Below are positions 1 through 12,530 of a stretch of 64,000 bases of DNA, piece by piece. Every line of letters starts with the position of its first letter. Positions within the stretch are counted from its first letter, which is position 1. The DNA comes from Diabrotica undecimpunctata (taxonomy: Eukaryota; Arthropoda; Insecta; Coleoptera; Chrysomelidae): assembly GCF_040954645.1 (NCBI RefSeq), contig NC_092807.1:53782981-53846980 (forward strand). The letters are read 5' to 3'. Below the pieces are notes generated by a model, which worked only from the letters and a program-made list of their open reading frames with translations, had not been told where the DNA came from and ran no database searches. Both the position numbers and the translations under genes were made by a program.

Positions 1-1344
1 AAATCTACTTCGGTTGTTGCACAAATTTGTGTTTCCCGGTAATTCTCTTTTCTCAACTTTTTCGACACTTCTTGAACGTGACATTTTCTGCAATTTTTCA
101 GGCAACAATAACTCTCAAAATTTGTAACAGTATTATGAACTGACTGTACACAAGGAATTTATCTCCCCTCAAAAAACACAGAAAATAAACCTGCACACTG
201 TTGTGCAAAATTACTACCATAAAACCATTTTATTATTTGAACCTTTTCTGCAATCGTATAAACAGACATTTTGTTTACAAAAATAATTTAAAAATCTACG
301 CTGTTATTGCTTTAAACAACCACTGGAAAGGTTCGTGGAAAGTCGACGGCGCGCTTTGCTGCCATTTATAGTGTGTATATCTAATTTAAAACTTAACGTA
401 CGGTATCTTCTTATAGAAACGAATGAATAAAATCAGTGCAGTCTAGTAAGTAGTACATAGATCTTCCATTGGAGCATGTTCAATTATACAATACCTTAAA
501 ATTTTTATTTACCAAGATACTCGAGTCACTATATCATCGGTCGACTTGAAGCCCAGGTTTTTCCAAGAGCTTTACCTTGAGCCCTTTCTTGTCCTTACCA
601 GACTATCATATGAATCGTCATTAAATTACATTGTAAATCACGTAAAAGTGACTAAGAAACAAGTCTTGATAGGAGGGAGATTGGTCGTACATTAATTTTT
701 CTTAGAAACCCTCTCGCGTACACTGATCATGCTGTCTCTAAGAAGTTAAATGTATAGGTTCCGATTATTCTTAATACCCTTTCAAAATTTTGAAAACTAT
801 TTTTAAAAGATCCTTATTTGGTATCAAGAAAAGAATATTGTAGAACTGGTTTCACAAATAGCTCTGAAATATTAATAGTAAAAACCGATAATTAACAAAT
901 TAAAATTATTACTAAAGTGATAATAGTGATTTGTAACATTTTTTTTATAATTAAAATATTAAATAATTTTTAATCCTTTTACCCCTATTTCTGAGACGCC
1001 GATGGCCGTATTTGCAAATAATATATACGCGGTTGGTCGTGTTTACCATTAGAAAAATTCTTTGGAATATACTGTCTATCTCAAAACAAGGAAGGTCCGA
1101 CTTATTATTCTCGTTAATCCTCGGTTTATTCTTTTCGGTTTCAGGCGATTTCTTTTTGATAAATTTGGTAAACATCATTGAAAGTACGTTATAGTAACTT
1201 TTCCGAGAGAACGTAATTCAGAAAGTTTTATGCATCTTACGTTTCCAATTGCTAGTACCGTTCTTTACCTTGAACCTTTTATCTTCCTAGAAATACATAC
1301 CGGTTGACTTGTCATTTTTAAGTGGGGGATATGCCACCTATTTT
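1..1344. other. Unassigned AT-rich sequence
   Basis: No reading frame here resembles a protein family I recognise. The two overlapping open frames near 951-1194 lie on opposite strands, are short and look like chance openings in AT-rich DNA. No tRNA, simple repeat array or clear transposon end was seen. Confidence 0.4.
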
Positions 1345-2795
1345 TGGGGAAGCTTGTGAAATTTTTAGAGAAAGAACGGCACTTCTGGCAGGGTGATCTT
1401 TGCGTAAAGGCGCTTGCTGATATTACCGTCCCTGTGTTACCTTACCATCTCTGTGAATTTTTTCTTTAAGCGTGTACACACTTATTATTTCAGTTTCTTA
1501 ATCTAATACCATATTAGATTAAAGATTGATATAAACTACGTTTTAGTTAAATAACTTCAGTGTTTAATACAAGTAAAGTATTTAGCTTCAGTGAAGAGTG
1601 CAGCAGTCATCAAGCCTTATCGTAAGTTATCATAATCATTTTATCTTCAACTATCTGGTCGAATCTCCGTCGACTATTTCTTCTCCTGTAGTTAAGGTTA
1701 ACTACTGAGTTAACATTTAATCAAGGAGCATTTAATATTTTTATACGAACTTTCAATCAGCTATTAAGAACATCTAAATTGCGAACATTTAATTTTAATT
1801 CTCAGTTAATCATTAATTAACAGTGCGATATAGATAATTTTCTTGAAACCAAGTGTGGATGGTCTACTTTTATAATACATAATTCTTGAAACCTTTTGTA
1901 TTCTTTAGAATTTAAATTTAATCATTTTGTATTTGCTATAATTGTTATACATGTTTAACCCATTATCTCGAGATAAGCCCATAAACAGCAGAGAGATTTC
2001 TTTAATCAACTTAAGTTGAATATTTCTAAATACTATCAAGCTCTCTTCGCTGAGAATTTAAAGTGTGTATGATTTTATTATATTATTGTATTTATAAAGG
2101 TATTTCCTAATTAGAGTACTGTTTATTGTTATATCTATACCACGATTTAATAATTGATGGTGCATTTTTTTACATGTGTGTACATTCAGCTGCCTATATC
2201 ATAGTGGTGTTGAATATATTGTTTTGTTTTATCAATGAATTTTATTTCTCGACTTCTAATAAGTTTCCTGATATAACAATACCTCTGAATGTTTGTCTAT
2301 TATATTAAATAATTATTATACTTTCGACCAGAAGAAAGATCAGGCTGATTAAGTTTTGTAGGTAAGTAGGTGTACGGAGTCCACCTAATATATTTATTAT
2401 TTGTTTATATAGTATGTTGACCGAGTTTATTTAGTAATTAACGGTCGATATATTTCCTTGGATGTGGTCTCAGAACCTAAATATCTTTCCTTACCTCTTT
2501 TCTTTTCTAACGTTTCTTAATTTTCTCCTTGAACCCAAAAAGTTAAGTGGCGCCCTGTTTCTATCTTATCTTATTTTTGGTAATTTTACCATCTTCATTT
2601 TTGTTTATTTCTATTCTTTTCTAATATCTCTTATCCTGTTCTACCTTTACTTATTTCGTCCGTTGGAGCCATTCCCGGTTCCAAAAGCTAGTTTCGAACC
2701 CACGACTCGCTCTCCACCAACCATCTGGCTGCCGTTCGCAGTGTTTCCATTGGTGACCTTTCTAGCGCCATCTAAAAAAGGTTTCCGAGGTTACA
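1345..2795 (+). repeat. Non-autonomous repeat, copy 1 (inverted partner at 48240-50025)
   Basis: The whole segment aligns, with indels, to the reverse complement of 48240-50025, and both copies stop at about the same two ends, so this is a defined element and not a random duplication. Conserved landmarks are an 11-bp-arm palindrome near 1499-1523 (TTAATCTAATA / TATTAGATTAA), the run AAGTTAAGTGGCGCCCTG near 2541 (AAGTTAAGTGGCGACC in the partner), and a block at 2690-2720 that reads on the minus strand as GTGGGTTCGAAACTAGC, similar to a tRNA B box. TGGCGCCC/TGGCGACC resembles LTR-retrotransposon primer-binding sites, so an LTR plus leader is one reading. A tRNA-derived SINE module at the 3' side is another. 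No protein is encoded. Confidence 0.6.
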
Positions 2796-3012
2796 GATTG
2801 TTTAAGTGCAGGAAATCATACGTGAGTGAAGAAAACTTTGATTTTGTTTAATTGCATGATAATAAACTGAATAAATTATTGTCCTAACTAACCTAACAAT
2901 TTGGTTAGAATAAAAAGAGCAATTATCAAAATTTGGTTTCTCGTCAACTTTTAAATAAAACAGATCTGTACTTAGTCGAATTGATAAAACCGAAAAATCG
3001 AAAACGACCAAA

Positions 3013-4290
3013 ATGAATACTAATAACGGCCATGTTATTATTGAGACTGAAAACTCACCAAACACTAGAAAATACTCCACAGCATTGATTAACTCAACAA
3101 TATCTTTTACTAGCAAATAGCAGGCAATTATCTTTTCTGCAGTAGAGGGCCTCAAATAACAAGATTATTTATTAGAACTCGGACCACTTGTAGATCCAAA
3201 AAAACATAATTTTTTATCCAGAATTTCAGACAACCATGTTTGTATATACTCATCAAGTAAATCAGCCGTAGACAAAGTTTTAAAAGAATATAATTCCATT
3301 AAAATTAATAACACAGTAATACCAGTAAGAAAGGGTTACCCCGTCACAAAGTTCCTTATTCTTTCCAACGTAAGTCACACAATTCCACATAATTTATTGG
3401 AAACCGAGTTAAAAACTGTTGAATTACAGCTAATGTCACCTCTTACATTCTTACGAACTTGAGCAACCGATCCAGCGTATAGTCACATACTTAGTTTTCG
3501 AAGGCAGGTGTATATATCTCCTCCAGAAGATAGTTTTCAAATTCCCGATACATTAGAAATTAATCATGATGACTTAAAATACTGCACATTTCTTACAACA
3601 GATACATTATGCTATAAGTGCAAGCAACCAGGTTATTTTGCATCTTAATTTGCCGGCCTCCAACTCCAAGCTTTAACTTCTTTATATGCTAGATCACAAC
3701 AACAAAGTTCCTCTCTAAACCATTCCTCAGACAGCAATAATTTAAATGAGTCTATATCAAATATTACTAACCCTGAAATGATATGTGAACAAACACCAAT
3801 TACTCCTATATTTAATAAGCCCAATGAAATTGTAACACCTAGCCCAGAAGATACACCTGATATTACTTATTTCTCAGAACCAAAATCTTACTTTCCAACA
3901 CCTGTTCCAAAAGTTCCAAAGAAAAAGTTGAAGTCGAAAGACAAACCCTCATTAGAATTTCGAGAATTGCCCTAAAATATAACCAATTTTATTAACAATC
4001 AAAATACCAAGTTCCCACTTGATAGTCAACAATTCACTGATCTGTTAGAGAACTCTCACGGTAGTAGTGATGCATTAAACATTGCTTAAGACTATACCCT
4101 ACATATTCCATTTCTTATAGAAATGATAAATGAAATACATTCGAAGGCTGAAGATCGAAATATGAAAATTAAATGTACTAGACTAAGTAAAAAATTAACT
4201 AAACAACTGCTCGAACATGTTGGTTCATCTGACTTGACAGTGATATATTTCAAAACTAATTATTTAAATAAAAATATAATTCATGTATAA
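3013..4290 (+). pseudogene. LINE ORF1 (gag-like, zinc-knuckle) with in-frame stops
   Basis: One reading frame from ATG 3013 stays coherent for about 425 codons without any frameshift, but is cut by stop codons near 3118, 3154, 3460, 3646, 3973 and 4087. ORF1 products bind LINE RNA and form the transposition particle. The zinc knuckle is visible at about 3610-3650 as CYKCKQPGYFAS followed by a stop. In this CCHC motif the His position reads Tyr and the last Cys is lost. A Ser/Pro-rich stretch (about 3690-3960) follows, as is usual in this family. The pattern is decay by point mutation only; the downstream ORF2 has also suffered indels. Confidence 0.75.
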
Positions 4291-4319
4291 TAATATTTTA
4301 CAGTAGAATTTAAACAGTT

Positions 4320-7300
4320 TTTACACCCACCTACCCTTATTTCAGGTACTTATTAGGAAATATTCACCTGATATTATGTGTCTTCAAGAAACTAATTTTA
4401 AAAATAACAATGCGTATAACTTGAAGTTATATAATGTTTACTATCAAAATAGACAGACAAATCATGCTAGTGGTGATGTTGCGATATATGCTAAAACCGA
4501 TTAATAAGTAAACAGAATCACAATTAATACAAACTTAGAAGCAATAGCAGTAACAGTAACAATAGGTACTAATCAAAAAATGAACATATGTAACATTTAT
4601 ATTTCCCGAGCCAAAATATCCAAGGAAATGAACTTAATCACTAAAATTAATTCTTGGGGACTTTAACAGCCATAATCTTCTATGGGGTTCCGAAAAAACA
4701 ACTCAAAATGGAAAGTTATTAGCAAACGTAATCAATAGCCTGAATTTAACAATAATGTACGACGGAGCTAAAACTCTTTCGACGCAGCTACTGTAAATTT
4801 TTCAGCTATTAACTTGTCTATTTATGACCCATTGACGTTACTAAATCACACATGGCAAACCGTAGACGATTTATATGGAAGTGATTATTATCCAATTATA
4901 CTAACAAAAATTTTCAACCCCCCAAAAAAGACCAATCCTTTGCAAAAGTGGAAAATTAAGCAAGCCAACTGGAACATTTTTAAAACAAAAATTACTGAAG
5001 AAATATCGAATATCCCTATAATTGAAGAAGACATAAACTTAACTTTAAAATTATTTAATATCTTAATCACTGAAGCCGCCACAATTGCAATAGGAAAAAA
5101 CAAAGTATACAACAAAAACAAAGTAGTTGTTCCCTGATGGAATGAAGAGTGTACATTGACAAAAAAACAAAGTAAAAAAGCTTTAAATACAAAAAACCAA
5201 TGAGAACTTGATAGAGCTGAAGCAAAAAGGGCATATACAAAATTAATTACTACCAGATCTAAAAAAGAGTCTTGGAAAAAATACTTTTAAACTATAAACA
5301 GGAATACAAATATGTCATCAGCATGGAAAAAAGTTAAGAAAATATCTGGCGTCAATACACAAAATGGAATAAAATACCTAGAACGAAATAGAAACCTAAT
5401 TAATGAAAACAAAAAGTTGTAGAAGAATTAGCTGAAACATACAGACAAGAATCTACAAATGAAAATTACAGCAATACTTTTTTACGATATCGGGACGAAG
5501 AAGAAGCAAATCCAATAGAAATTATAGCCAAGAACGATGATATAAACACCCCAATTAACAAAACAGAACTATTAGAAACAATCCAAATGTTAAAAGATTA
5601 CCAGGTCCAGATGACATATCCGCAATATTCTTAAAACAGTTACCTAACGAAGCTTTGGACTCCCTATTGAATATTTCTAATACAATCTGGTGTAAACAAA
5701 AATTTCCTGACTAATAGAGACAAACTATTGTCATCCATACACTAAAACCTAACACACCGGCTACAGCAGCAGAATCATATAGGCCAATATCACTTACATA
5801 TTCTACTTGCAAACTGCTAGAGAAAATAATAAATAATAGACTTATGTGGCATTTGGAATATTACAATTTACTTATACCGGAACAAGTTGGATTTTGTCCT
5901 TTGATATCCACTATAGACAATGTTTTATATTTAGAAAGTCAAATTAATGAAGCCTTCTGTAACAAACAGAAATGCATAGCTGTTTCCTTTGACATCCACA
6001 AAGCATTTGACTTAGCATGGCGACACAGAATATTAACAAAGCTGCAGACTTGGGGAACTCAAGGAAACATGTGGGCATTTTTAATAACTTTCTAAATGAA
6101 CACAAATTTTCAGTACATAGTAATGGAAAACTTTCTAGTATTAAGTCTCAAGACAATGGAACACCACGAGGATCTGTAATTAGCCCTACACTTTTTTTAA
6201 TAGCAATGAATGATGTTATAAAATATCTCAAGAGACCTGCACAGGCTAAATTATACGCTGATGATATTATAATGTTTATCAAAGGAAAAAATATTAACTT
6301 AATGGTCAAACTTTTACAAGAAGAACTAAGTAAAATCTAAGGTTGGTCTAACAGGAGTGGATTCTATTTTTCAGCTGACAAGACAAAATATATTATTTTT
6401 TCCAAAAAGTCTATTTACACTAACATACCTGCTTTGAAATTCGGTACAAAGTTTTTGAAACGAAGTACAGAAATAAAATATTTAGGCATAACATTCGACG
6501 AAACTTTAAGTTGGAAATCACGTATTAAAAAATTGGCGATATCATGTCAAAGTGGTATAAATCTTCTTAAATGTTTAGCCAACAAACAATGAGGTGCTGA
6601 TTGATATACAATATTACTGTTGTATAGAAGCCTAATCCGATCAAAATTGGACTACGGATGCATTGCATATTCTTCAGCGTCGAAGTCAAATTTAAAAATA
6701 TTGGACAATATACACAACAATGCATTACGCATTATCTCTGGAGCTTATAGAACAACTAGTGTTGCAAGCCTCGAGTGGGAACTTGAAGAGCTATCATTAC
6801 ATGAACGACGGAAATTACTTAGGCTATCTTATGCTTCAAAACAATTATCACTACAATCTGACAACCCTTTTCTTAGTCAGTCATCGTTAACAAATATCAA
6901 TATAAAAACACATTTACCAGTTCAATTTAGGATCAAAAACATTTAAAACTTTATTGAAATTTTTAACTTTCCCTCAACACATTCAGCAAACGTAAACACG
7001 TCACCTCCCTGGTTAATACCTTTGCCTATTTTAAATTTAGAACTATCATCTAATCTAACTAATCATTATATCATAAATCTGAAACTAATCCAGAAATATT
7101 TATAAACAATTATAAGAGAATACTTTCTTCTTTACCTGAATATATTCAAGTTTACACAGATGCATCTAAAAGAACTTCTGGTGTAGGATCATCATTTGTT
7201 ATAAGAGACATAATAAAAAGTTTCAAATTGCCTACAAAATCCACTGTGATAACTGGAGAAATTTATGCAATATACAGAGCTCTAAATCACATACAAATAG

Positions 7301-7925
7301 TCAAACCAGATAAATTCCTTATTATTACTGACTCTATCAATTCTCTCCATATACTGTCAAAAATGTAGACCTGCAACCCGATAGCTAAATGCAGCAGCTG
7401 GAAAACAAAACAATAGTCTTCGTGTGGGTACCATCACATATAGGCATTAAACAAAACAAACTAGCTGATAACAATGCTCGAGAAATAGCAAATTCCCCAA
7501 ATATCAGACCAATAATAAAACCATTAGCAGAAGATCTCAATCCATACTTTAAACAAAAGCTGATATGTAATTGGACTAAATGTTGGAAAGAAAAATCCTT
7601 AAAATTTAAAGAAATTAAACCAAATTTTGGACGATGGAGTAACAAAGTCCCTAGCCGTTTCCTTCAGGTTGTATTAACCAGACTCTGATTAGGACACAGC
7701 AAACTCACACATAATTATCTCATGAAAGATGAACCTCAACCACAATGTACGAGTTGTGACGTGCCGTTAACAGTGAAACACGTATTAACGGAGTGTCCCA
7801 AATAGAGTGCTGAAAGACTAAGTAATAAAATTCCATCAGTTATAAGAGATATTTTTAGTGAGTGTACCAGTGAAAATATTATGCTATTTTTAAGAGACTG
7901 TAACATATTGAACCACATATAAGTA
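4320..7925 (+). pseudogene. LINE ORF2: endonuclease, reverse transcriptase, RNase H, zinc motif (broken)
   Basis: Target-primed retrotransposition enzyme, here in pieces across several frames. The APE-type endonuclease spans about 4340-5130: CLQETN near 4382, a shifted DFNSHNLLWGS region near 4660, and GSDYYPI near 4880, where the catalytic SDH motif has His changed to Tyr. The RT runs about 5570-6600, with SYRPISL near 5778, FDIHKAFD near 5990, GTPRGSVISP near 6162 and the active-site YADD near 6255. RNase H is seen at about 7140-7500 (YTDASK, then WVPSHIGI near 7426). A CTSCDVPLTVKHVLTECP zinc-like motif lies near 7745. The order matches I/Nimb-type LINEs. At least five frameshifts and several stops rule out function. 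Confidence 0.8.
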
Positions 7926-8286
7926 TGTTATCTATTTGTTAATTGTAATCATTATTGTTTACATTAAATCCATCCGCTAATAACCAACATGGTTGATGCG
8001 GCTACCTTTAAATAAAAAAATCCTTTTTCCTAAATATCCTATATTTACGTTATCTATAAAACTATTTAAAACCCCCTTGTAACTAAGTGTGAAAAATATT
8101 TTTAATTTTATTGATAATTTTGTATTATAAAACTTAAAATATGGATGAGAAGAAATCATAAACAAGATTAATACCGAATTTTATCAAATAAACTATATGA
8201 AAATTCGATAACCCCTTTGGTGGCTAGTTACATATCTGAACATTGTGTTGTTTGTTACTTTTTCTTCGACATTAAAGATAATCAAT

Positions 8287-8334
8287 ATGAAGTTTCCTGT
8301 AGTGCTGATATTTATTGGGTTCCTGTGTATTTGG
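8287..8334 (+). CDS. Candidate collagen-like secreted protein, exon 1 (signal peptide)
   Basis: ATG at 8287 opens 16 codons reading MKFPVVLIFIGFLCIW, a textbook signal-peptide start: one Lys, then a hydrophobic core. It ends at TTGG|GTAAGA, a strong 5' splice site, in phase 0. That matches the phase-0 start of the candidate exon at 47628. No start codon is found in the later exons that would give a secreted product. The link to the collagen exons 39 kb and more downstream is inference from phase, strand and sense; there is no transcript. The alternative is that this is a chance open stretch or belongs to another gene. Confidence 0.5.
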
Positions 8335-9143
8335 GTAAGAACTAGTTGAATATACACACCACACATAATATAGAGATCTTTTGTTAACCGAGAAATGACG
8401 CCTTTAACCGGACATTATATATATTTATTATATGTGACAATTAAACTTTTTTTATATTATTATACAACTTTTACAGATTACAAAAAATTTTTTTTCTGGT
8501 TTTTCCAATATTCGTGTATTGACGCCAAATGGCACCAAAAGTTTTTCGTCCAAATATTACTACTGCATGGCCAACAGTTAGTCGCTGGAAAGAAAAATCT
8601 GAAACATAAAATTTGAAAAGGGTTTTAAAAAAGAAGTGCCCTTACGTGATAGTATACCAGAAAAATTTTAAATTCTTAAACAAGAACGAAATGAGAGACT
8701 TTTGAAAGAATTGTTCAAAAATTTACCACAATTTTTGTCACCACAATTTTATTATTATTTGTACTGGTTAAATTGTAATAAACTATCATAGAGAAAACAA
8801 AAATAAACAAACTGCAACAAGGTTTTATAACCCTAAAATACTAACGTTTCTTTAACATACGTAAATGCTAACTATACGTAAATTTTACGTACTCACTGAT
8901 TTAGGTCTAGTATTTTCTTTTTATTTCATATCTAATTAAAACAAAATGGTTTAGTTTCAAGAGAAGTTTATTTAGGAACGATACAAACAAAAAACATTGA
9001 AATATTAATGATCCAAACATAAACAATATAAAATAGATACTATTGACACAGAACAGAATCATATAATAATATGTATACGATAAACCTGTGCATATAATAA
9101 ACATTACAAATATAGAAACAATAACCTTCTATTTATGTACACA
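8335..9143. other. Start of intron 1; unassigned remnant
   Basis: Beyond the donor site I see no clear gene. Around 8528-8600 the + strand reads APKVFRPNITTAWPTVSRW in one frame, with a shifted continuation to about 8780. It looks like a decayed coding piece, but I do not recognise the family. The rest is AT-rich. Confidence 0.35.
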
Positions 9144-10800
9144 TTACATAAACATTTTTATTTGATGCTCTCCACACAAGGCACTCCCACACTTGTAACA
9201 TTTGGTAGTTGTCATTCGTTTCTTTGCTGTAGAGCATAAACTACAGTAAGTCCGTTTTCCTTTCCCTTTGAGACCTCGGCGGTCTTCAGCAACACGCGTT
9301 AAATTCAAAAGCATGGAAAGACTCTCTTTGAGACTTCTTAATAAAGTTGGTACTGTTTGGAGTCTTATTTGTCGCCATGGCTTCGTTAATTGTTGATGAA
9401 GTTTCAGCATAAAATTTAATCTTGGTAATGGCTTCTGTTTGTTTTTAGTTGCATTTTGATGGTAGATTACAAAAGCGTCTACTACTGAAATATTTATTAT
9501 ATAAAAATATGCATAGCGGCCACCTTTTAGTCTTCCTATTACAGCAAATATCCTGAGACGTATCTACAGCCCCAATTATATGTATGGATTATTTCGGGTT
9601 TTGTTGTTTCATGATTAATGTTTCCAGAAAAATGCATGGTTAAAAGTCGAAGAAATGTCTTATTTTGCTTAGGTTTATAAGAAAATAAAGTCATGTTTTC
9701 ATCGTACACAAACATACTTGAACCGCACTTCCAAGTTGTTATCGAGCAGTTCAGGAGGTATTTCTCCTTTATTTTTCCGGAGTGTTCCGACCATTGTCAA
9801 ATTGTAAGAGGAAGATAATTATTTATTCGCAAGAGGGATGCTGGAAAACCAGTTGTCCAATGTTACATTACGTCTACTTCATGTAAAGCTCCCGTCAGGT
9901 TTGTGACAAAATGTTCTGCTAAAGGAATGCCGTTGTTTACAGTAGATTTACCTAGATACGGTGTTACATTTATTACATATTTTGTAGCCACATCGCAAAC
10001 CATAAGTATTTTTATGCCGTATTTACAAGGTTTGTTTGGCATATACATGCGAAATGGACACCTGCCACGAAACCCTAGGAGTTGTTCGTCGATTGTCACA
10101 TGTGAACTAGATTTATAATTTTTGACACAATTTTCAATGAACATGTTCCAAATTTAAATATTAGAGCAAAACTACTTTCTTTTTCACGTTCTTCTCTTGT
10201 TAAAAAGTTATCAAATCGTAAAGAATTGATCAAAAAGTTAAACCTTTCTTTACTCATCGTTGCTGTATATTTATGGCCACAATAAGTGCTATCAAATAAA
10301 ACGTTAGCTGAGAGGTAGCTTTTTTTGTCTGATACTTCTCTCGTAACTCTGCAATTTTTTCGTTTGTACGTAGCAACTTCGTCCAGAATCTGATCTGTAA
10401 AAAATAAATTAAAAACATCTATAGGTTCTATAGCATCTTTAGCTAAGTTGGTTGGACCTGGACGGATATAAACACTATTTCTGGATGCGACTTTACGACC
10501 TTCATCATTTATTGGTAAATTACTCCACTTATAACCGTTTTTACCTACTAACGACTGTTTATCCGATATTATAACAGACGATTTTTGTTTAATACGGTTA
10601 TCAGTATAATATGTTGATTCTGATGACGGCTGCTGCCTAATTTTAATTCTTTAACGAGAGCATGTATTTCTTGTTTCTTTGTGAGTTTCTGCTGGTGTAT
10701 CTGCCCAGGTGTTAGCTAGTTTTGTAAAAATATTTTCTTCGTCGTGTGTAGGATCATAGTTTCTATCTTCAACACTATCGTCGCAATTGTAAATTGTAAT
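9144..10800 (-). pseudogene. piggyBac-type transposase, frameshifted
   Basis: DDE transposase of the piggyBac superfamily, which inserts at TTAA. Reading from 10800 down: an acidic N-terminal region (YDPTHDEEN near 10740), a middle region (about 10600-10200), then the core. All three catalytic Asp are visible in context: TIDEQLLGFRG near 10090, TLDNWFSSIPLAN near 9850 and GAVDT near 9570, followed by RKTKRWPLC near 9525. The C-terminal Cys-rich finger is intact at about 9144-9265 (YCSLC, KCYKCG, ALCGEH). Several frameshifts and stops between these blocks make it inactive. Its N-terminal end abuts a second piggyBac fragment in the opposite orientation. Confidence 0.85.
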
Positions 10801-10801
10801 A

Positions 10802-11265
10802 ATGAATTCCAAAGAAGAAAAGAGATTACTGCATCGTCTCAGCGAACCCAGAATATGCACTAGACAGTAAAGATTCGGACAATGATGAAATTAGTGAAAA
10901 TGAAATTTTGAGAAATAAAGAGTTAAATAATAAGCAAGAACCAGTACCTGAAAATGTTTCCATATCTGAAGATTGGCAAATATCTGATCAGCAAAGGATT
11001 AAAAATATAAATTATAATACGAATTCCGAAAAAGTAGATGCCAGCCCTTTTGATTTTTTTGTTTATTTTTTGATGATAAAGTAGTATCCCTGTTAGTAAA
11101 TCAAACAAACAATTATGATTAAAAATGTTTTGTAGGTCCCAATATGAAGAGAAATGCAAGAATTAAAAGCTAGTTACTGACAAATCGACAAGAAATACAT
11201 ACCTTTTTAGGCATACTTATGCGGATAGGTTTAGTAGATATGGCCTCTCTGGCTCATTATTGCAA
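10802..11265 (+). pseudogene. Second piggyBac transposase fragment, N-terminal part
   Basis: ATG at 10802 starts MNSKEEKRLLHRLSEP. After a shift the frame continues DSKDSDNDEISENE, then DWQISDQQRIKNINYNTNS and VDASPFDFFVYF, then FLGILMRIGLVDMASLAHY near 11200-11260. Acidic leader, then SPxDFF and the TFLGILM block are typical of the N-terminal half of piggyBac transposases. Homology stops near 11265, before any DDE residue. It is on the opposite strand to the preceding remnant and differs from it in sequence, so two separate elements meet head to head here. Confidence 0.7.
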
Positions 11266-11336
11266 AAACTCATAGTTATATAAAAGCAAAAGTTTCATAA
11301 CTAATAACGAACAAAAAGGTTTGAAATTTAGTACGA

Positions 11337-11640
11337 GAGTTTAATGGAATAGACTTTGAGAAGCAGCAACAGAAGCTCTAAAAAAACGCAAAGTCATACT
11401 TAACAAAAGAAACAACAACAATACACTATGGTTCAAAAAAGAAATAAAAGAGAAATGTAAAGAGAAACGAGAGGCCTACCCGAAGTACAAAACATTAAAT
11501 ACTCCAGAATCCCGAGACACTTATAGAAGAACACGAAATAAAACAAAGCATTTGGTAAGCAGAACAAAAACTGACTACTGGGAACAGTGTACGACAGACA
11601 AAGTAACCAATGAAAAAGTATTACGGAGGATGAACACAAC
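11337..11640 (+). mobile_element. LINE fragment, linker between endonuclease and RT
   Basis: An open frame reads EAATEALKKRKVILNKRN, then WFKKEIKEKCKEKREAYPKY and YRRTRNKTKHLVSRTKTDYW. This Lys/Arg-rich helical linker with the WWxxExxxx-like start is what lies between endonuclease and RT in many LINE ORF2 proteins. No RT follows; a different LINE piece starts at about 11645. Confidence 0.5.
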
Positions 11641-11644
11641 CGTA

Positions 11645-11910
11645 AATTTGGTCATTATCGTGAAGGGCCGTAAGTTGCAATAGTTACGACATAGAATCAG
11701 AAATCAAGGCAGATATGAGCTACTACAATGCATTTTCACAGTAAAATTGAAGGAAAAAGGAGCCTAGAACGGAGAAAAATATCCTGGCTTGCTAACCGTA
11801 AAGTATTGTATAGAAAGACCTAAACACAGCTATTCCGTATAGCAACAAACAAAGTCATCATAGTCAGAAGGATCACCAAAGTTTGGAGCGAACAGGCACC
11901 TTAAGAAGAA
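11645..11910 (+). mobile_element. LINE 3' end with (AAG)n tail
   Basis: Shifted frames read GRYELLQCI, then ISWLANRKVLYRKT and LFRIATNKVIIVRRI. These match the C-terminal end of the LINE type also present on the minus strand at 60422-60820 and at 16879-17345. The sequence ends in AAGAAGAAG at 11902, a short-repeat 3' tail. Confidence 0.5.
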
Positions 11911-11914
11911 GAAA

Positions 11915-12530
11915 AATATTATGCAGACGACGCCGCAATACAACAGCCAAGAAATACAATATAATAATATCAGCAGAAAAAACCAAATATTTGACATCCA
12001 AATACCAACTACGATGTAAAATCGAAATTGATGGAAAAATAATAAAGCAGGAAGCAAGGTTTAGATATCTGGAAATAGATATAACTAGCTACGGAGATGT
12101 TAAAGAAGAAGTACGACAACAAAGCTTAAAAGCAAGTAAAGCGGCGGACTTTCTTAATGACACAATCTGAAAGAACAAACATCTAAGGCAAGGCACAACA
12201 ATAAGAACCTATAAAGTAACAATTGGACCTATATTAATATAGCCGGCGGAGACAAGACCTGCCACATCTAAAACGAGACGACTACTAGAAACAACAGAGA
12301 CGAAAATACTATGACGAATGATATGAAGAACATGCAAGATGGAAGACATAAATGGGTGGGTGACAAAACGAAAACATGAGTGGAACGAAGAACACATTAG
12401 TATAATTACAGAGGATAGGATAGTACGAATAGCATGAAATAAGTCAGCAAATGAACGAAGAAGTATTGGTAAACCAAGAAAAAGATGGTGCGATAATTTA
12501 AATAATTTAGAAGGCTACTATTGAAAAAGA
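11915..12530 (+). mobile_element. LINE fragment from RT active site to C-terminus
   Basis: The fragment starts precisely at the RT motif YADDAAI (about 11918). It continues with EIDGKIIKQEARFRYLEIDI, then SYGDVKEEVRQQ, then the C-terminal block EWNEEHISIITEDRIVRIA and SIGKPRKRWCDNLNN near 12465-12510. Stops and shifts are frequent. It is the same family as 13305-13880, 24566-25480 and 43630-44545. Confidence 0.65.

Larger units (their letters stand above)
2990..8022 (+). mobile_element. Decayed I-like non-LTR retrotransposon (LINE), nearly full length
   Basis: The order of domains is ORF1 with a zinc knuckle, then endonuclease, reverse transcriptase, RNase H and a C-terminal Cys/His motif. 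This is the architecture of I-superfamily LINEs. The 3' end is an A-rich run near 8009-8022, after a non-coding tail. Many stops and frameshifts show that it is inactive. It lies just upstream of exon 1 of the collagen-like gene, so its 3' tail may adjoin that gene's promoter region. Confidence 0.8.

Noticed and set aside
2690..2720. tRNA gene
   Set aside because: Only a B-box-like GGTTCGAA is present; no cloverleaf arms or A box at proper spacing, and the block is embedded in a larger repeat.
8520..8790. Second exon of the collagen-like gene close to exon 1
   Set aside because: The readable piece needs a frameshift, has no good acceptor in the right phase and does not resemble the later exons.
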